Source of the DNA: Lysobacter sp. TY2-98
Lineage (GTDB): Bacteria > Pseudomonadota > Gammaproteobacteria > Xanthomonadales > Xanthomonadaceae
Assembly: GCF_003367355.1 (NCBI RefSeq)
Contig: NZ_CP031413.1
Location: 1,592,921 to 1,656,920, forward strand
DNA: 64,000 bases
Reading direction: 5' to 3'
Each line of letters starts with the position of its first letter. Position 1 is the stretch's first letter. The position numbers and the translations under genes are program-made. Positions 27,286 to 36,352 of the stretch are shown piece by piece. Under the pieces are notes generated by a model. The model was not told where the DNA came from. It ran no database searches and was given only the letters and a program-made list of their open reading frames with translations.

Positions 27286-28308
27286 TCACTCAGGAGACAC
27301 TGCTTCCGCACGAATCGCCGGCAGCGAGACTTCGAACAGGCAGCCACCGCCTTCGCGCGCCAGGCAGCGAACCGCACCGCCGTGCTCCGCGCTGATCTGC
27401 CGGACCAGCGCGAGGCCCAGCCCCCACCCGCTCCCGCTCTCCCGCGTGTTCGCGGGCCGGTAGAACGGTTCGAAAATCAGCTCGCGCTCGGCCTCCGCGA
27501 TGCCCGGCCCGCGATCGGCCACCTGCACGATGCGACGCCCTTCGCCGTCGACGAACACGCGTGCATCCACGCCGGTCTGTCCGTGGTTCAGCGCGTTGTC
27601 CAACAGGTTGCGGATCATGCGGCGGAGCAGCCGGGCGTCGCCACGCACCGGCGCGTGTTCGACATCGAACGGGATGTCCAGCCGCGCGCATTCCTCGGCG
27701 AGCACGGCCGCGAGATCCAACTCGTCCACGCGTTCGAGGCCCACCGCCTCAAGTTTGCTGGCGAGCAGGATCTCCTCGAGCTGTGCATCGATCTCGGCGC
27801 AGTCCGCGCGGATGCCTTGCAGCAGTTCGGCGCGTGGCGCGGTGTCGTGCAGCTCCAACGCGAGGCGGATGCGCGCCAGCGGCGAACGCAACTCATGCGA
27901 CGCATTGGCCAGCATGCGGCCATGTGCCGACATCAGGGACGCAACGCGGTCGGCCATCGCGTTGAAGCTCGCCGCGAGGTGCGCCACCTCGTCGGAGCCC
28001 GTCACCGATGCGCGCGTCGCCAGATCGCCCGCGCCGAACCGGTCCATGCTCGTGGCCAGCGCCTCGATCTGGCGGGTCAGCGCGCGCACCAGCGGATACA
28101 TCGCGAGTCCAACGGCCAGCGCGACGATGACGATGACGGCGAGCCCGTCGACGTGCAGGTGCAGCGCATCCGAATGCAGCCGTCGCAGCATCTGCGGGCC
28201 ACCCGGGCGTCCCCACATCACGGACGATGCGAGTGCGAAGAGCGCGACGACGGTCGCGAGCGCGCCCAGCGTCGTCAGGTAGATGCGCAGGTAGAGCCGG
28301 CGGATCAT
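27286..28308 (-). CDS. CpxA-like membrane sensor histidine kinase
   Basis: The product is 340 residues. ATG 28308 overlaps the regulator stop by four bases. It has two membrane helices (about residues 10-32 and 53-75) with only a short periplasmic loop, then HAMP, HisKA (LANASHELRSPLARI) and HATPase (NLLDNALNHG, DRGPGIA, GWGLGLALV). It is smaller than E. coli CpxA because the periplasmic sensor is reduced. The neighbours, a CpxR-like regulator and a Spy/CpxP-like protein on the same strand, suggest an envelope-stress circuit. Confidence 0.9.
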   Translation of the reverse strand: MIRRLYLRIYLTTLGALATVVALFALASSVMWGRPGGPQMLRRLHSDALHLHVDGLAVIVIVALAVGLAMYPLVRALTRQIEALATSMDRFGAGDLATRASVTGSDEVAHLAASFNAMADRVASLMSAHGRMLANASHELRSPLARIRLALELHDTAPRAELLQGIRADCAEIDAQLEEILLASKLEAVGLERVDELDLAAVLAEECARLDIPFDVEHAPVRGDARLLRRMIRNLLDNALNHGQTGVDARVFVDGEGRRIVQVADRGPGIAEAERELIFEPFYRPANTRESGSGWGLGLALVRQISAEHGGAVRCLAREGGGCLFEVSLPAIRAEAVSPE

Positions 28309-29003
28309 GCCGGCGTGTCCTCGTCCTGCACGCGCGTGAAAAGATAGCCGACGCCGCGCAAAGTGAGGATGCGGCGCGGCTGTCGCGGGTCGTCCTCGAT
28401 CGCCGCGCGGATGCTCGAGATGTGCACGTCGACCGTGCGATCGAACGTGTCCAGCACGCGACCGCCGATGGCGTCGAGCAGTTGCGTGCGACTCACCACG
28501 CGTCCCGCGCGCTCGGCCAGTGTGATCAGGATGTCGAACTGATGCCCGGTGAGTGGGCGCGGCTGGCCGTCGATGCGCGCCCGCCGCGCTTCCCGGTCGA
28601 TCTCGAGACGACCGAAGCGCATCACGGGATTGATCGCATGCTGGCCGCGGCGGAGCACGGTGCGCAGGCGCGCCAGCAGTTCGCGCGGCTCAAAGGGCTT
28701 TGGCAGGTAATCGTCAGCGCCGAGTTCGAGGCCGACCACACGATCCATCGGGTCGCCGCGCGCGGTGAGCATCACCACCGGTACGCCACTGCGCTGGCGC
28801 AGCCGCGTGCAGACGTCGAGGCCACTGGCATCCGGCAACATCAGGTCGAGGATGATCGCGTCGGCCGGCGTGCGGCGCTGCTCCGCCAGCCCATCGGCCG
28901 CCGTATGCCGCGACGTGACGCTGTAGCCGCCCTGCGCGAGATACTGCTCGAGCATCGCGCACAGGCGCTCGTCGTCGTCGATGATGAGGATGCGTTGCGA
29001 CAT
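28305..29003 (-). CDS. OmpR/CpxR-family response regulator
   Basis: The product is 232 residues. The receiver has ILIIDDD, phospho-Asp in IILDLMLPDASG, Thr in VVMLTARGD and Lys in YLPKPFEP. The winged-helix output has LTGHQFDILITL, FDRTVDVHISSIRAAIEDD and ILTLRGVGYLF. It forms a two-component system with the overlapping kinase gene and follows the Spy/CpxP-like gene by 57 bp, which indicates one transcript of three genes. Confidence 0.92.
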   Translation of the reverse strand: MSQRILIIDDDERLCAMLEQYLAQGGYSVTSRHTAADGLAEQRRTPADAIILDLMLPDASGLDVCTRLRQRSGVPVVMLTARGDPMDRVVGLELGADDYLPKPFEPRELLARLRTVLRRGQHAINPVMRFGRLEIDREARRARIDGQPRPLTGHQFDILITLAERAGRVVSRTQLLDAIGGRVLDTFDRTVDVHISSIRAAIEDDPRQPRRILTLRGVGYLFTRVQDEDTPA

Positions 29004-29060
29004 GGAAGGCCTGCATGCGGATGCGGCTGCCGCGTGGTGCGCGGCAGCCGCGGGTTCGCG

Positions 29061-29615
29061 TCACCCGCCGTGATGATGCCCGATCTGCTGCGCCATCAGC
29101 CGGTCGATCTCCGCGCCCAGCGCCTGGCGTTGCGCCGGCGTCAGCACGCGCGCCGATCGCGTCAGCGTTTCGGTGATGCGGCGATTGGTGTCGAGCAGGA
29201 GCTGGTCCTGGTCGCTGCGCACGCGCTCGACGGCGAGGCTGTCGATCTGCGACGCCGTCAGCAGCGTCTTCATGCGGCCCATCGTGGCGTGGTAGCGCGC
29301 CATGTCGGCGTGCTCGGCGGTCATGGCCTCCTTGAAGATCGCGTCGATCTGCTGCCTCTGTGCATCGTTCGCGCCCGCGCCTGTGAGCACCTGCTCGAAG
29401 TGGGCATGCATGTCGGCGTGGGAATGCAGGTGCTGCATCAGCGGTGTGCCTGCAAAATTCTCGGCAACGGTCGATGCGAATGCCGACGGCGCGGTGGCGG
29501 CGTACGTGGCGAGGCCGCCGATGCAGAACGCGGCAGTGAGGGCAAGGCCGCGAACGAGCGCGCCGGTGGAGCGGGCACGGGTCGAACGGAGGGAACGGTC
29601 GGAATCCTGGGTCAT
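29061..29615 (-). CDS. Spy/CpxP-like periplasmic protein
   Basis: The product is 184 residues from ATG 29615; the frame is open further upstream but without signal or natural composition. An N-terminal membrane/signal segment (GLALTAAFCIGGLATYAATA) is followed by a helical, His/Met-rich domain carrying two LTxxQ-type motifs (TLLTASQIDSLAVERV and VLTPAQRQALGAEI) and a His-rich C-terminus (IGHHHGG). This fits the CpxP/Spy/CnrX-type family of periplasmic chaperones or metal sensors. It leads the CpxR/CpxA-like genes, so it probably modulates that kinase. Confidence 0.85.
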   Translation of the reverse strand: MTQDSDRSLRSTRARSTGALVRGLALTAAFCIGGLATYAATAPSAFASTVAENFAGTPLMQHLHSHADMHAHFEQVLTGAGANDAQRQQIDAIFKEAMTAEHADMARYHATMGRMKTLLTASQIDSLAVERVRSDQDQLLLDTNRRITETLTRSARVLTPAQRQALGAEIDRLMAQQIGHHHGG

Positions 29616-29809
29616 GAGTGCACCTGTTCGATGAGGAATGGGCGTCCGGATGGACAGGTGCAGGGTCGCGTCGCCGCATTCAGCGTCGACGAGCGCTTTG
29701 TGTAGTTTTGTAAAGGCGCAGCGTGTGCAGCGAGTGCGGTGCCCGCGCGGAAGCGCCGCTGGGACCAGGCGCCAACGCACGTTCGTGGGCTGACGACGCA
29801 CCCGTGCCG

Positions 29810-30463
29810 TCAGCGGATCGACGCCACCTCGACACCGTGCCGCTGCGCATAGGCTTCGAGCGTGCGTGACCACGCCGGGCGGGCGAACGCGCGGCCGTAG
29901 AAAGCCTGCACGGCGGGGTAGCGATCGAGCAGGTCGGTCTTGCGGATCTCGCGCAACACGGCGGCCATCAGCAGATCCGCTGCGGTGAACCCGGCACAGG
30001 CGATCCACTCGCGTCCGTCGAGACGGCCCTCGAGGTTGCCGAGCACGCGTTCGGCCCAGGCCACCAGCCACACGCGCAACTGCGCATCGCCCTTGCCGAA
30101 GTTGTCGAGCATCTGCAGTTGCGCCAGCGGCAGTTCGACCGTCGCGAGTGCGGCGAAGCACCACTGCGTCACGCGCGTACGGCCCTGAAAATCCGGCGGA
30201 ATCAGTCGACCGGATTTCTCGGCGAGATAGAGCGCGATCGCGGCGGACTCGGACAGAACGAATCCCTCGTCGTCGATCACCGGCACCTGACGGAAGCAGC
30301 TGATGTCGCCATAGGCGTCGCCGTCCAGCTCGCCGCCCGTGTGGTCGAGGCCGTGCAGACGGTACGGCAGGCCCGTTTCCTACAGCGCCCAGAGCACGCG
30401 CAGGTCGCGCGTTTCACCGATGACTGCCGGGTGGACGCGACCGAAGCCGTAGACGGTGATCAT
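29810..30463 (-). pseudogene. glutathione S-transferase gene interrupted by an in-frame amber codon
   Basis: From ATG 30463 (MITVYGFGRVHPAVIGETRD) 27 codons run to TAG at 30382-30380. The frame then continues intact to 29810. The N-terminal thioredoxin fold (GLPYRLHGLDHTGGEL, FRQVPVIDDEGFVLSESAAIALYLAE with the Ser of the ESxAI motif) and the helical C-terminal domain with ADLLMAAVLREI are both well conserved. The amber replaces what is normally Glu (GAG to TAG, within WALEETGLPY-type sequence). Expression from an internal start would lack the first strand and helix with the catalytic residue, so the gene is probably inactive. Confidence 0.88.
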
Positions 30464-30544
30464 GGGATTCCTCGTATGGCGAGACGGGCGGGCTGGACGG
30501 CCGCAGCGACGCGCCGCATGAGCGCATGTCCGGCGGAACAGCTG

Positions 30545-31393
30545 CTACTTCGCGAATTCCGGAAACGCGGGCAGCTTGGCGATGTCGCGCGGATCGTGCT
30601 GGATGATCACCGTCGCATGCAGATTGCGCGCGATCCTGCGGAAGCGATCGAGCGAGGCCAGCGAGTCGGCGCGGCTCGTATTCCACGCCGGCACGCCGTC
30701 GGTATCGTAGTTCTCGTGGAAGTGGGTGACGTCGCCGCTCAGCAGCACGTAGCCCGACTTCTCCAGTTTCACGAGCAGACCGGAGTGGCCCGGCGTGTGC
30801 CCGGGCAGGCTGATGATCACGACGCTGCCGTCGCCGAATACATCCTTGCGATCGCCGCGCACCGGATCGACCTTGGCGCCGCCCGACAGCCACGGCGCGA
30901 ACGGGGCGCGACGCGATGCGAAGGCTTTCGCGTCGACGCCCACTGGCGGTTCCATGGCACGGATCGCGTCCCAATCGCCACCGCCGATCAGCAGCGTGGC
31001 CTCGGGCAAGGACGCCAGCTGTCCGGTGTGATCGTGGTGGTAATGACTGATGCCCACATAGTCGACCGCATCGACCGGCACGTGCGCCTGCGCGAGCAGG
31101 TCGACCAGCGCCGTCTTCGGGGCTTCGGGTTCGCCGTCGCGCGGATTGCCGGTGTCCCAGACGATGTAGCGGTCGCCATGGCGGATGACGTAACAGCTGT
31201 AGGTCAGCGGCAGCTTGAGGTCGGGATACGCCAACGTGTCCGAGAACGACGCGACGCTGACCGGCTGGGGCTCGTTGCCGCAATCCAGCCGCGCGAGTGC
31301 GACGTCGGCGGCATGTGCCGGCGCGGTCATGGCGCCCGACAACCCGAGCGCGGCGAGGAACAGTGTCTTCATCGAAATGGCCAGCCGGTGCAT
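30545..31393 (-). CDS. exported metallo-beta-lactamase-fold hydrolase (AHL-lactonase-like)
   Basis: The product is 282 residues. ATG 31393 is preceded by AGAGGG; a signal peptide ends near APAHAAD. The metal-binding motif HYHHDHTG is of the HxHxDH type, the further ligands are in LPGHTPGHSG and LLSGDVTHF, and the distal His is in VIIQHDPRD. The arrangement is that of the N-acyl-homoserine-lactonase/AttM group, but an exported protein with this fold could also act on other lactones or esters. It is a single gene beside the broken glutathione transferase gene. Confidence 0.88.
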   Translation of the reverse strand: MHRLAISMKTLFLAALGLSGAMTAPAHAADVALARLDCGNEPQPVSVASFSDTLAYPDLKLPLTYSCYVIRHGDRYIVWDTGNPRDGEPEAPKTALVDLLAQAHVPVDAVDYVGISHYHHDHTGQLASLPEATLLIGGGDWDAIRAMEPPVGVDAKAFASRRAPFAPWLSGGAKVDPVRGDRKDVFGDGSVVIISLPGHTPGHSGLLVKLEKSGYVLLSGDVTHFHENYDTDGVPAWNTSRADSLASLDRFRRIARNLHATVIIQHDPRDIAKLPAFPEFAK

Positions 31394-31539
31394 GAAAGCC
31401 CTCTTGGTTGCGGCGCAGGGTGATCGAAATCAAAGACGTCGGGTGATGCGAGGCGACCCGGGAAACACGATGCATTTGGCGAAACGAAACGCGCCAAGAC
31501 GACGTTGGTCTCAGCCACCCGTCTGCATGTTCGCGTCTT

Positions 31540-32301
31540 CTACCCGTGCTTCGCCCGGTGACGATCGAGCGTACGCGACACGCGCCCCAACGCCGCCTCG
31601 ACTTCACGCGTGAAGCCGCCCGCCGGCAGATGCCGTACCGCCGAATGCGCGGCGCAGACGATGCGAGTATCGGACCAGCGCGTCGCCAGCCCACGCGCCC
31701 ACGCGGCGTAGGCGTCGGCCGCGCCTGCCGTCGGCTTGAGCGCACGCGCGAGCAACGGATGCATGCGCAGCGACGACTGCGGCAGCAGCTTGTTCAGCGC
31801 GCCCTGCCCGGCCAGGACATTCAACGTGTCGTCCACATGGATGATGCCGCTCGCCCGATGGCGCACGAGCACCGAAGCCACGTGCACGCGCTCGTCGAGG
31901 CAGACAAAGTTGACGCCGTCCGGAATCGACAGGTCGAAGACGTCGGCGAACGGGTGGTCATCGCCCCAGTCCTCGATCGGCACGTCCGACCAGGGCAGCG
32001 ACGGGGCGCGTCGACGGTGGCGCGCGGTGCCGTGCAATGCCGCTTTCGGAAACAGTCGATGCGTCGCGTCCACGTACATGGTGTGGAACGGATGCACATG
32101 CACGACGGCGTCGACCTGATCGCCGTTCGACGTGAGCGCCATGACCGCGTCGCGCTGCGCATCGTCGAGGCCGCAGCCGTCGATGACGACGAAGCGGCCG
32201 TTGTCCCGGCGCACGAGCGACATGTGCGTGCCGATGTTGAGCACGCCCCCAACCCGGTAGGTGCCGCGGAGATTCCAGAAGTTCTCGGCGAATTTCTGCA
32301 T
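31540..32301 (-). CDS. metallo-beta-lactamase-fold-like protein with altered metal motif
   Basis: The product is 253 residues without a signal peptide. The N-terminal strands (GTYRVGGVLNIGTHMSLVRR, FVVIDGCGLDD) and the HVHPFHTMY segment match the layout of MBL-fold proteins, and SGIIHVDDTLNVL resembles the motif around the bridging Asp. But HVHPFH lacks the Asp-His of the canonical HxHxDH, so metal binding may be incomplete or different. The substrate is unknown. It is divergent from the NTF2-like gene. Confidence 0.7.
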   Translation of the reverse strand: MQKFAENFWNLRGTYRVGGVLNIGTHMSLVRRDNGRFVVIDGCGLDDAQRDAVMALTSNGDQVDAVVHVHPFHTMYVDATHRLFPKAALHGTARHRRRAPSLPWSDVPIEDWGDDHPFADVFDLSIPDGVNFVCLDERVHVASVLVRHRASGIIHVDDTLNVLAGQGALNKLLPQSSLRMHPLLARALKPTAGAADAYAAWARGLATRWSDTRIVCAAHSAVRHLPAGGFTREVEAALGRVSRTLDRHRAKHG

Positions 32302-32492
32302 GGCGGAAGCCCGTTTGCGCGGTGGAAACGTCGAGGCAGGACGGCAGTAGACCCTACCCGCGGTGTCCGTGACGTGCGGGGCGACGAACGGCCTGCGACT
32401 AAAACGCTCCGATCACCATCATCAGATCGAGCGCCCTGTGACCTGCCGACCCGCAGTCGCCGCGATCACTCCCCGTAGAAGAAGGAACGTCG

Positions 32493-32936
32493 ATGCGCCA
32501 GCTCGCCCTTGCGGTCGCCCTGTCGTCCGCTGCCCTTCACGCGCACGCCGCCGATTGCAGCGGGTCGCGCACGCCCGATCAACACAAGGACGTCGACACG
32601 CTGCAGCGCATCGAGCGCGGCTGGCTCGCGGCCGAGGCACACGGCGATACCGGCTTCCTCGACTGCCTGCTCGACCCCGCCTACTCGGTCATCGTGGCGC
32701 GGGACAACGCGGTGCGCAGCAAGGCCGACCTGCTGGCGCGCGTCGCGACGAACCGCGGCAAAACCGGTGACGTTCCGCCGCTCGACACCACCGTCGTGAT
32801 CAGCGGCGACTACGCGACCGCGTATTCGGTGATGCACGGTACCGGGAAGGGTGGACAGCCGTACGACGCGCGCTACGTGGACTCGTACCGGTTCGAGAAC
32901 GGCGCATGGCACACATTCGCCGGCGTGGACCTCTGA
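32493..32936 (+). CDS. exported NTF2/SnoaL-like (DUF4440-type) protein
   Basis: The product is 147 residues with a signal peptide ending AHAAD and GAAGGA upstream of the ATG. The remainder fits the cone-shaped NTF2-like fold: a helix with LQRIERGWLAAEAHGDTGFLDCLL, AYSVIVARDN, then the strand set VVISGDYATAYSVMHG, RYVDSYRFENGAWHTFAGV. Members serve as small ligand-binding proteins or enzymes; no catalytic residue can be assigned. Cys residues at the N-terminus and in DCLL may form a disulfide. Confidence 0.82.
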   Translation: MRQLALAVALSSAALHAHAADCSGSRTPDQHKDVDTLQRIERGWLAAEAHGDTGFLDCLLDPAYSVIVARDNAVRSKADLLARVATNRGKTGDVPPLDTTVVISGDYATAYSVMHGTGKGGQPYDARYVDSYRFENGAWHTFAGVDL

Positions 32937-32985
32937 CGACGCATCACCGTCGCCCGCACAGTACGCCGCAGTCGGACAGCGACGC

Positions 32986-33864
32986 CTACTTCGCCAGCAG
33001 GCGCTCCATCTCGGTGTCCTTGTCGCGCCACACGCTGTTCATCCACTGCTGGAAGCGCGCCCGGAATGCCCGATCGTTCTGGTAGTCACCGCCCACCAGC
33101 GTCTCGGGAATCGCACGCTGGCGCACCTGCAGGCGCACGGTGGGGACGCGATCGGCGAGCAGGTCCATCAGCGACGGGCGCCCGGCGGGATACGCGATGG
33201 TCACATCGAGAATCGCGTGCAACCCCTGCCCCATCGCATCGAGCACGAAAGCGACGCCGCCCGACTTCGGCTTGAGCAGGTGCCGGTAGGTCTCGCCCTG
33301 CCGTGCGTGCTTGTCCGGGGTGAAGCGCGTGCCCTCGACGAAATTGACGATCGTCACCGGAATCGCGCGGAACTTCTCGCAGGCGCGGCGCGTTGCAGCG
33401 ATGTCGCGCCCGGCGAGTTCCGGACGGCGCGCGATCTGCTTCTTGGTGTAGCGCCCCATGAACGGGAAATCGAGCGCCCACCACGCGAGGCCGAGCAACG
33501 GCACCCAGATCAGCTGGCGCTTGAGGAAGAACCGCATCAGCGGAATGCGCCGGTTGAACACCTTCTGCATCACGACGATGTCGACCCAGCTCTGATGATT
33601 CGCGAGCATCAGGTAGTGGCCGTCCGCAAGGAGCGCTCCGTCCACTTCGACGTCGACCTGCGTATGGGTGAACCGGTCGAGCATCCAGCTGTTCACGCCG
33701 ATCCAGCTCTCCGCGATGCCGGTCAGCAGCGCATCGAAGCGCCGACGCAGGGCGTCGATCGGAAGCACGGCCTTCAGCAGCGCCGCCGCCAGCAGGGGCA
33801 CGACGTGGGTCACCGTGCTGACCGCGATGAGCAGGAAGATGAGGAACAGGCGGAGCAGCGTCAT
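32986..33864 (-). CDS. 1-acylglycerol-3-phosphate acyltransferase-like protein (PlsC/YihG type)
   Basis: The product is 292 residues. An N-terminal membrane helix (LLRLFLIFLLIAVSTVTHVV) is followed by the HX4D acyltransferase motif in MLANHQSWVDIVV and the acceptor motif FVEGTRFTP. The order and length match the YihG/PlsC-type inner-membrane lysophospholipid acyltransferases, which acylate lysophosphatidic acid. It is likely involved in phospholipid remodelling. It is monocistronic. Confidence 0.9.
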   Translation of the reverse strand: MTLLRLFLIFLLIAVSTVTHVVPLLAAALLKAVLPIDALRRRFDALLTGIAESWIGVNSWMLDRFTHTQVDVEVDGALLADGHYLMLANHQSWVDIVVMQKVFNRRIPLMRFFLKRQLIWVPLLGLAWWALDFPFMGRYTKKQIARRPELAGRDIAATRRACEKFRAIPVTIVNFVEGTRFTPDKHARQGETYRHLLKPKSGGVAFVLDAMGQGLHAILDVTIAYPAGRPSLMDLLADRVPTVRLQVRQRAIPETLVGGDYQNDRAFRARFQQWMNSVWRDKDTEMERLLAK

Positions 33865-33975
33865 GGCATCACGGGTACGGCGGGGGTGCCCATTGTGCCG
33901 GCCCGCGCCTCACGGAGCCGACAACGACCTGGAACAAGCCTTGCCGATGTCGTGCGCAGAGCCGATCAGCCTGCG

Positions 33976-34344
33976 CTACTTGAGCGCATGCCAATTCGTC
34001 TCGAACCTGGCCAGCGTGTCGCCATGGAAGATGAAGCGCAGCTCCAGCGCGACGGGATGGACGCGCGTCCCGCCCTTCGACGCCGGGTCGTCCGCCATGC
34101 AGTCCGCGATCGGCGGATCCAGCGACGAGTGGAAGCATTCCAGCGACATCCCATAGCGCCCGACCAGCGCGTCGACTGCGTCCTTCGACGTACCGGTCGG
34201 CGCTTCCTTCGCGATCGTCTCCCGCCAGAACGCATCGCGTTGCTTCAGATTCCCGCGGTCGAACATGCCGTCCACAAGCCCCGTCGACCACAGCAGCAGG
34301 AGACTGACGGCCACACCGATCAGATAGACGATTGCTTTTCCCAC
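33976..34344 (-). CDS. small membrane-anchored protein, unknown function
   Basis: The product is 122 residues from GTG 34344, preceded by AGAGGGG at 8 bases. A single N-terminal membrane helix (VYLIGVAVSLLLLWSTGLV) leads to a short exported or cytoplasmic domain with two Cys (SLECFHSS and ADCMADDP) and a C-terminal ELRFIFHGDTLARF strand. I do not recognise the family. The upstream 153-residue membrane protein gene is on the same strand 38 bp away. Confidence 0.7.
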   Translation of the reverse strand: MGKAIVYLIGVAVSLLLLWSTGLVDGMFDRGNLKQRDAFWRETIAKEAPTGTSKDAVDALVGRYGMSLECFHSSLDPPIADCMADDPASKGGTRVHPVALELRFIFHGDTLARFETNWHALK

Positions 34345-34382
34345 GCGTAATTCCCCTCTTCTGGCGTGATGGGATTGCGGTA

Positions 34383-34844
34383 TCAGCGCGCGACGACCGA
34401 TATGCGAAACAGCCGCAAGACCGGCCCGGTCACCAGCGCACCCAGAATGGCGGACGGCGTGCCCCACAACAGCACACCGACATAGATCATCGACGCGCCG
34501 CCGCCGGTGTACGGACGTACGCAATCGGTGTAGTACGCGAACGCCAGCCACGGCGCGAACAGCGCGCACGCGCCGACGGCACGCAGGGGATTGGCTGTCA
34601 TCAGCGAGACGAATGCGGGGATCAGCGGGATGAGGACGAAGAACGCCCAACCCGACAGGAACTGCCCGAGCGTCGCGTCGTAGCAGGTGAAACTGTTGAA
34701 CGCCTGGAGCGCGGTGACGCCGCCGATCGCGGCGACCCCGGCAAGCACTGCGGACCTGCGACCGAGCTGCATCACGGCGGACACCGGGTCGGCCTCGTGC
34801 GGAGGCGGTGGCGCGATAGTCCGGCGGACACGACCCGTGGTCAA
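34383..34844 (-). CDS. small polytopic membrane protein, unknown function
   Basis: The product is 153 residues, with four hydrophobic segments: AVLAGVAAIGGVTALQAF, LSGWAFFVLIPLIPAFVSLM, AVGACALFAPWLAFAYY and MIYVGVLLWGTPSAILGALV. A proline-rich N-terminus precedes them. Two Cys (FTCYDAT, TDCVRP) lie at helix ends on the same side. No known family was recognised. It is probably co-transcribed with the downstream single-helix protein gene. Confidence 0.7.
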   Translation of the reverse strand: MTTGRVRRTIAPPPPHEADPVSAVMQLGRRSAVLAGVAAIGGVTALQAFNSFTCYDATLGQFLSGWAFFVLIPLIPAFVSLMTANPLRAVGACALFAPWLAFAYYTDCVRPYTGGGASMIYVGVLLWGTPSAILGALVTGPVLRLFRISVVAR

Positions 34845-34980
34845 CCGCTACCGGCTCGCGCGGGCGAGCGACTCGCTGTGCTTGGAAGTGCGCTCGAACC
34901 AGCCCCGCAGGCGGCCCTCCGCAGCCCCCAACGTGCCGCGCGACTGGCGCGGACGGAGCGACGTCGAGCGGCCGCGGAAC

Positions 34981-35253
34981 TTATCTGGGATTGCGTGCCG
35001 CGCCGACCGCCGTCTGAAGCGTGCGGATGTACACCGCGCGCTTCGGCTCGGCCTGGGCCGCCGCGCTTTCCAGCGCCTCGATGTACGCCGCCGTCAACGT
35101 GGCGCCGTTGTACTGCTCACGAAATTCATTCAGCGTGCCGGTCACCGCGCCGCGCAGATACCAGTCCACGTTGACGCCCTTTTCGGCCTGGTTGGCGAGA
35201 TCGATGACGCGCAGGACATGCGGCGTTACGAGACCGACGACGGTGGCGTTCAT
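34981..35253 (-). CDS. small hypothetical protein
   Basis: The product is 90 residues from ATG 35253, with AGGGA about 8 bases upstream. It is a soluble helical protein (VTPHVLRVIDLANQAEKGVNVDWYLRG, FREQYNGATLTAAYIEALE). There is no signal peptide or metal motif. I do not recognise it. It is divergent from the DUF3667-like membrane protein gene. Confidence 0.65.
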   Translation of the reverse strand: MNATVVGLVTPHVLRVIDLANQAEKGVNVDWYLRGAVTGTLNEFREQYNGATLTAAYIEALESAAAQAEPKRAVYIRTLQTAVGAARNPR

Positions 35254-35474
35254 GGGGTCATCCCTGCTTTCGACTTGGGGAAAGGTTAACTCGACGCACA
35301 GGAGGTGGCACGGCGTCATGACGCGCCGTCATGCACTCCTCCCGGCCACCCCGACCCGCCACGCCGCGCACGGTGGCGCGATCGCCACGGTCGCGGGCTA
35401 GACTCCCGCATCGGCCGCACGACGGGGCGCGCACTAGCGCGACGTGGGCCGCACGGGTAGCAGGGGAGCACGCC

Positions 35475-36200
35475 ATGGATGCAACGCCAATCGATACCAC
35501 CGCGCCGACGCACGATGCGCACCGGCTGACCTTCGCCTACTTCGCGCACCAGCTGCAGCACTACCTGCATCTGGACAAGGGACTGCCGCGCACCTTCGTC
35601 GACCTGATCTGGCGCCCGGGTACGATGCTGCGCGACTACTTTGCCGGCACGGCGCGTGCGCGCTATACCAACCCGATCGCATACAGCCTGCTGGCCGCGG
35701 CAGCCTCGCTGGTGGCATATGGGTGGTATCGCGCGCCTTACATCGCGTGGATGCGCTCGCAGATGCTGTCGGGGCTCGATCCGCGTGTCGACACGTTCGT
35801 GCGCGCGCTCGCCGAAAACATCTTCGCCGCGACCGAGCACATGGCGCTCGTCAGCGGCTTGCTCGCCGTGCCCATGGGTGTGCTGCTGTGGCTCTTCTTC
35901 CGCAGTCCACGCTTCAATCTCGCCGAGGCGCTCGCGTTCGCGCTCTACGCCACCGGCACGTTCCTGTTCGTGCACGCGCTGCTGATCGCCCCCCTCATGT
36001 ACTTCACCCACGCCTGGCAGACTGCCCAATCGATCGGCATGTCCGTGCAGATGGCGACGATGCTCACGATGGGCCTCGGCCTGTTCGGCCGGCGCTGGGG
36101 CAATGCTGTCCGCCTGATGCTCGCATTCGGCCTGAGTTTCGCGGTGTGGTTGGTGGCCCTGGGCCTCGGCGTCTACGCGTACACCGCGGCAACGATCTAA
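35475..36200 (+). CDS. DUF3667-like membrane protein
   Basis: The product is 241 residues from ATG 35475, preceded by GGGGAG. The N-terminal cytosolic segment has the DUF3667 hallmark, an HYLHLDKGLPRTFVDLIWRPG stretch leading to the RDYFAGTARARYTNPIAY motif, followed by about five membrane helices (LLAAAASLVAYGW, VSGLLAVPMGVLLWLFF, FALYATGTFLFVHALLIAP, MATMLTMGLGLF, LAFGLSFAVWLVALGLGVY). The function of this family is unknown. It is a single gene. Confidence 0.8.
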   Translation: MDATPIDTTAPTHDAHRLTFAYFAHQLQHYLHLDKGLPRTFVDLIWRPGTMLRDYFAGTARARYTNPIAYSLLAAAASLVAYGWYRAPYIAWMRSQMLSGLDPRVDTFVRALAENIFAATEHMALVSGLLAVPMGVLLWLFFRSPRFNLAEALAFALYATGTFLFVHALLIAPLMYFTHAWQTAQSIGMSVQMATMLTMGLGLFGRRWGNAVRLMLAFGLSFAVWLVALGLGVYAYTAATI

Positions 36201-36352
36201 GCCCGGCGCGTAACGCCAAGGTAGGCGTCTTCGCAAGCGACCGCGACGACCACCGGCGAAGCTGCCCCCTAACCGCGACGCGCAAGGCAATCGACTTATT
36301 CGCTCGACGTGCCAGCGGGCTCCGCCGCATTCACGGCGAAGCCCGCATCGCA

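Noticed and set aside
26998-30382. Genome-wide amber (TAG) recoding as the reason for two in-frame stops
   Set aside because: TAG is a normal terminator for several genes here (for example those ending at 10521, 16066, 18852, 20636 and 22198), so general suppression is unlikely.
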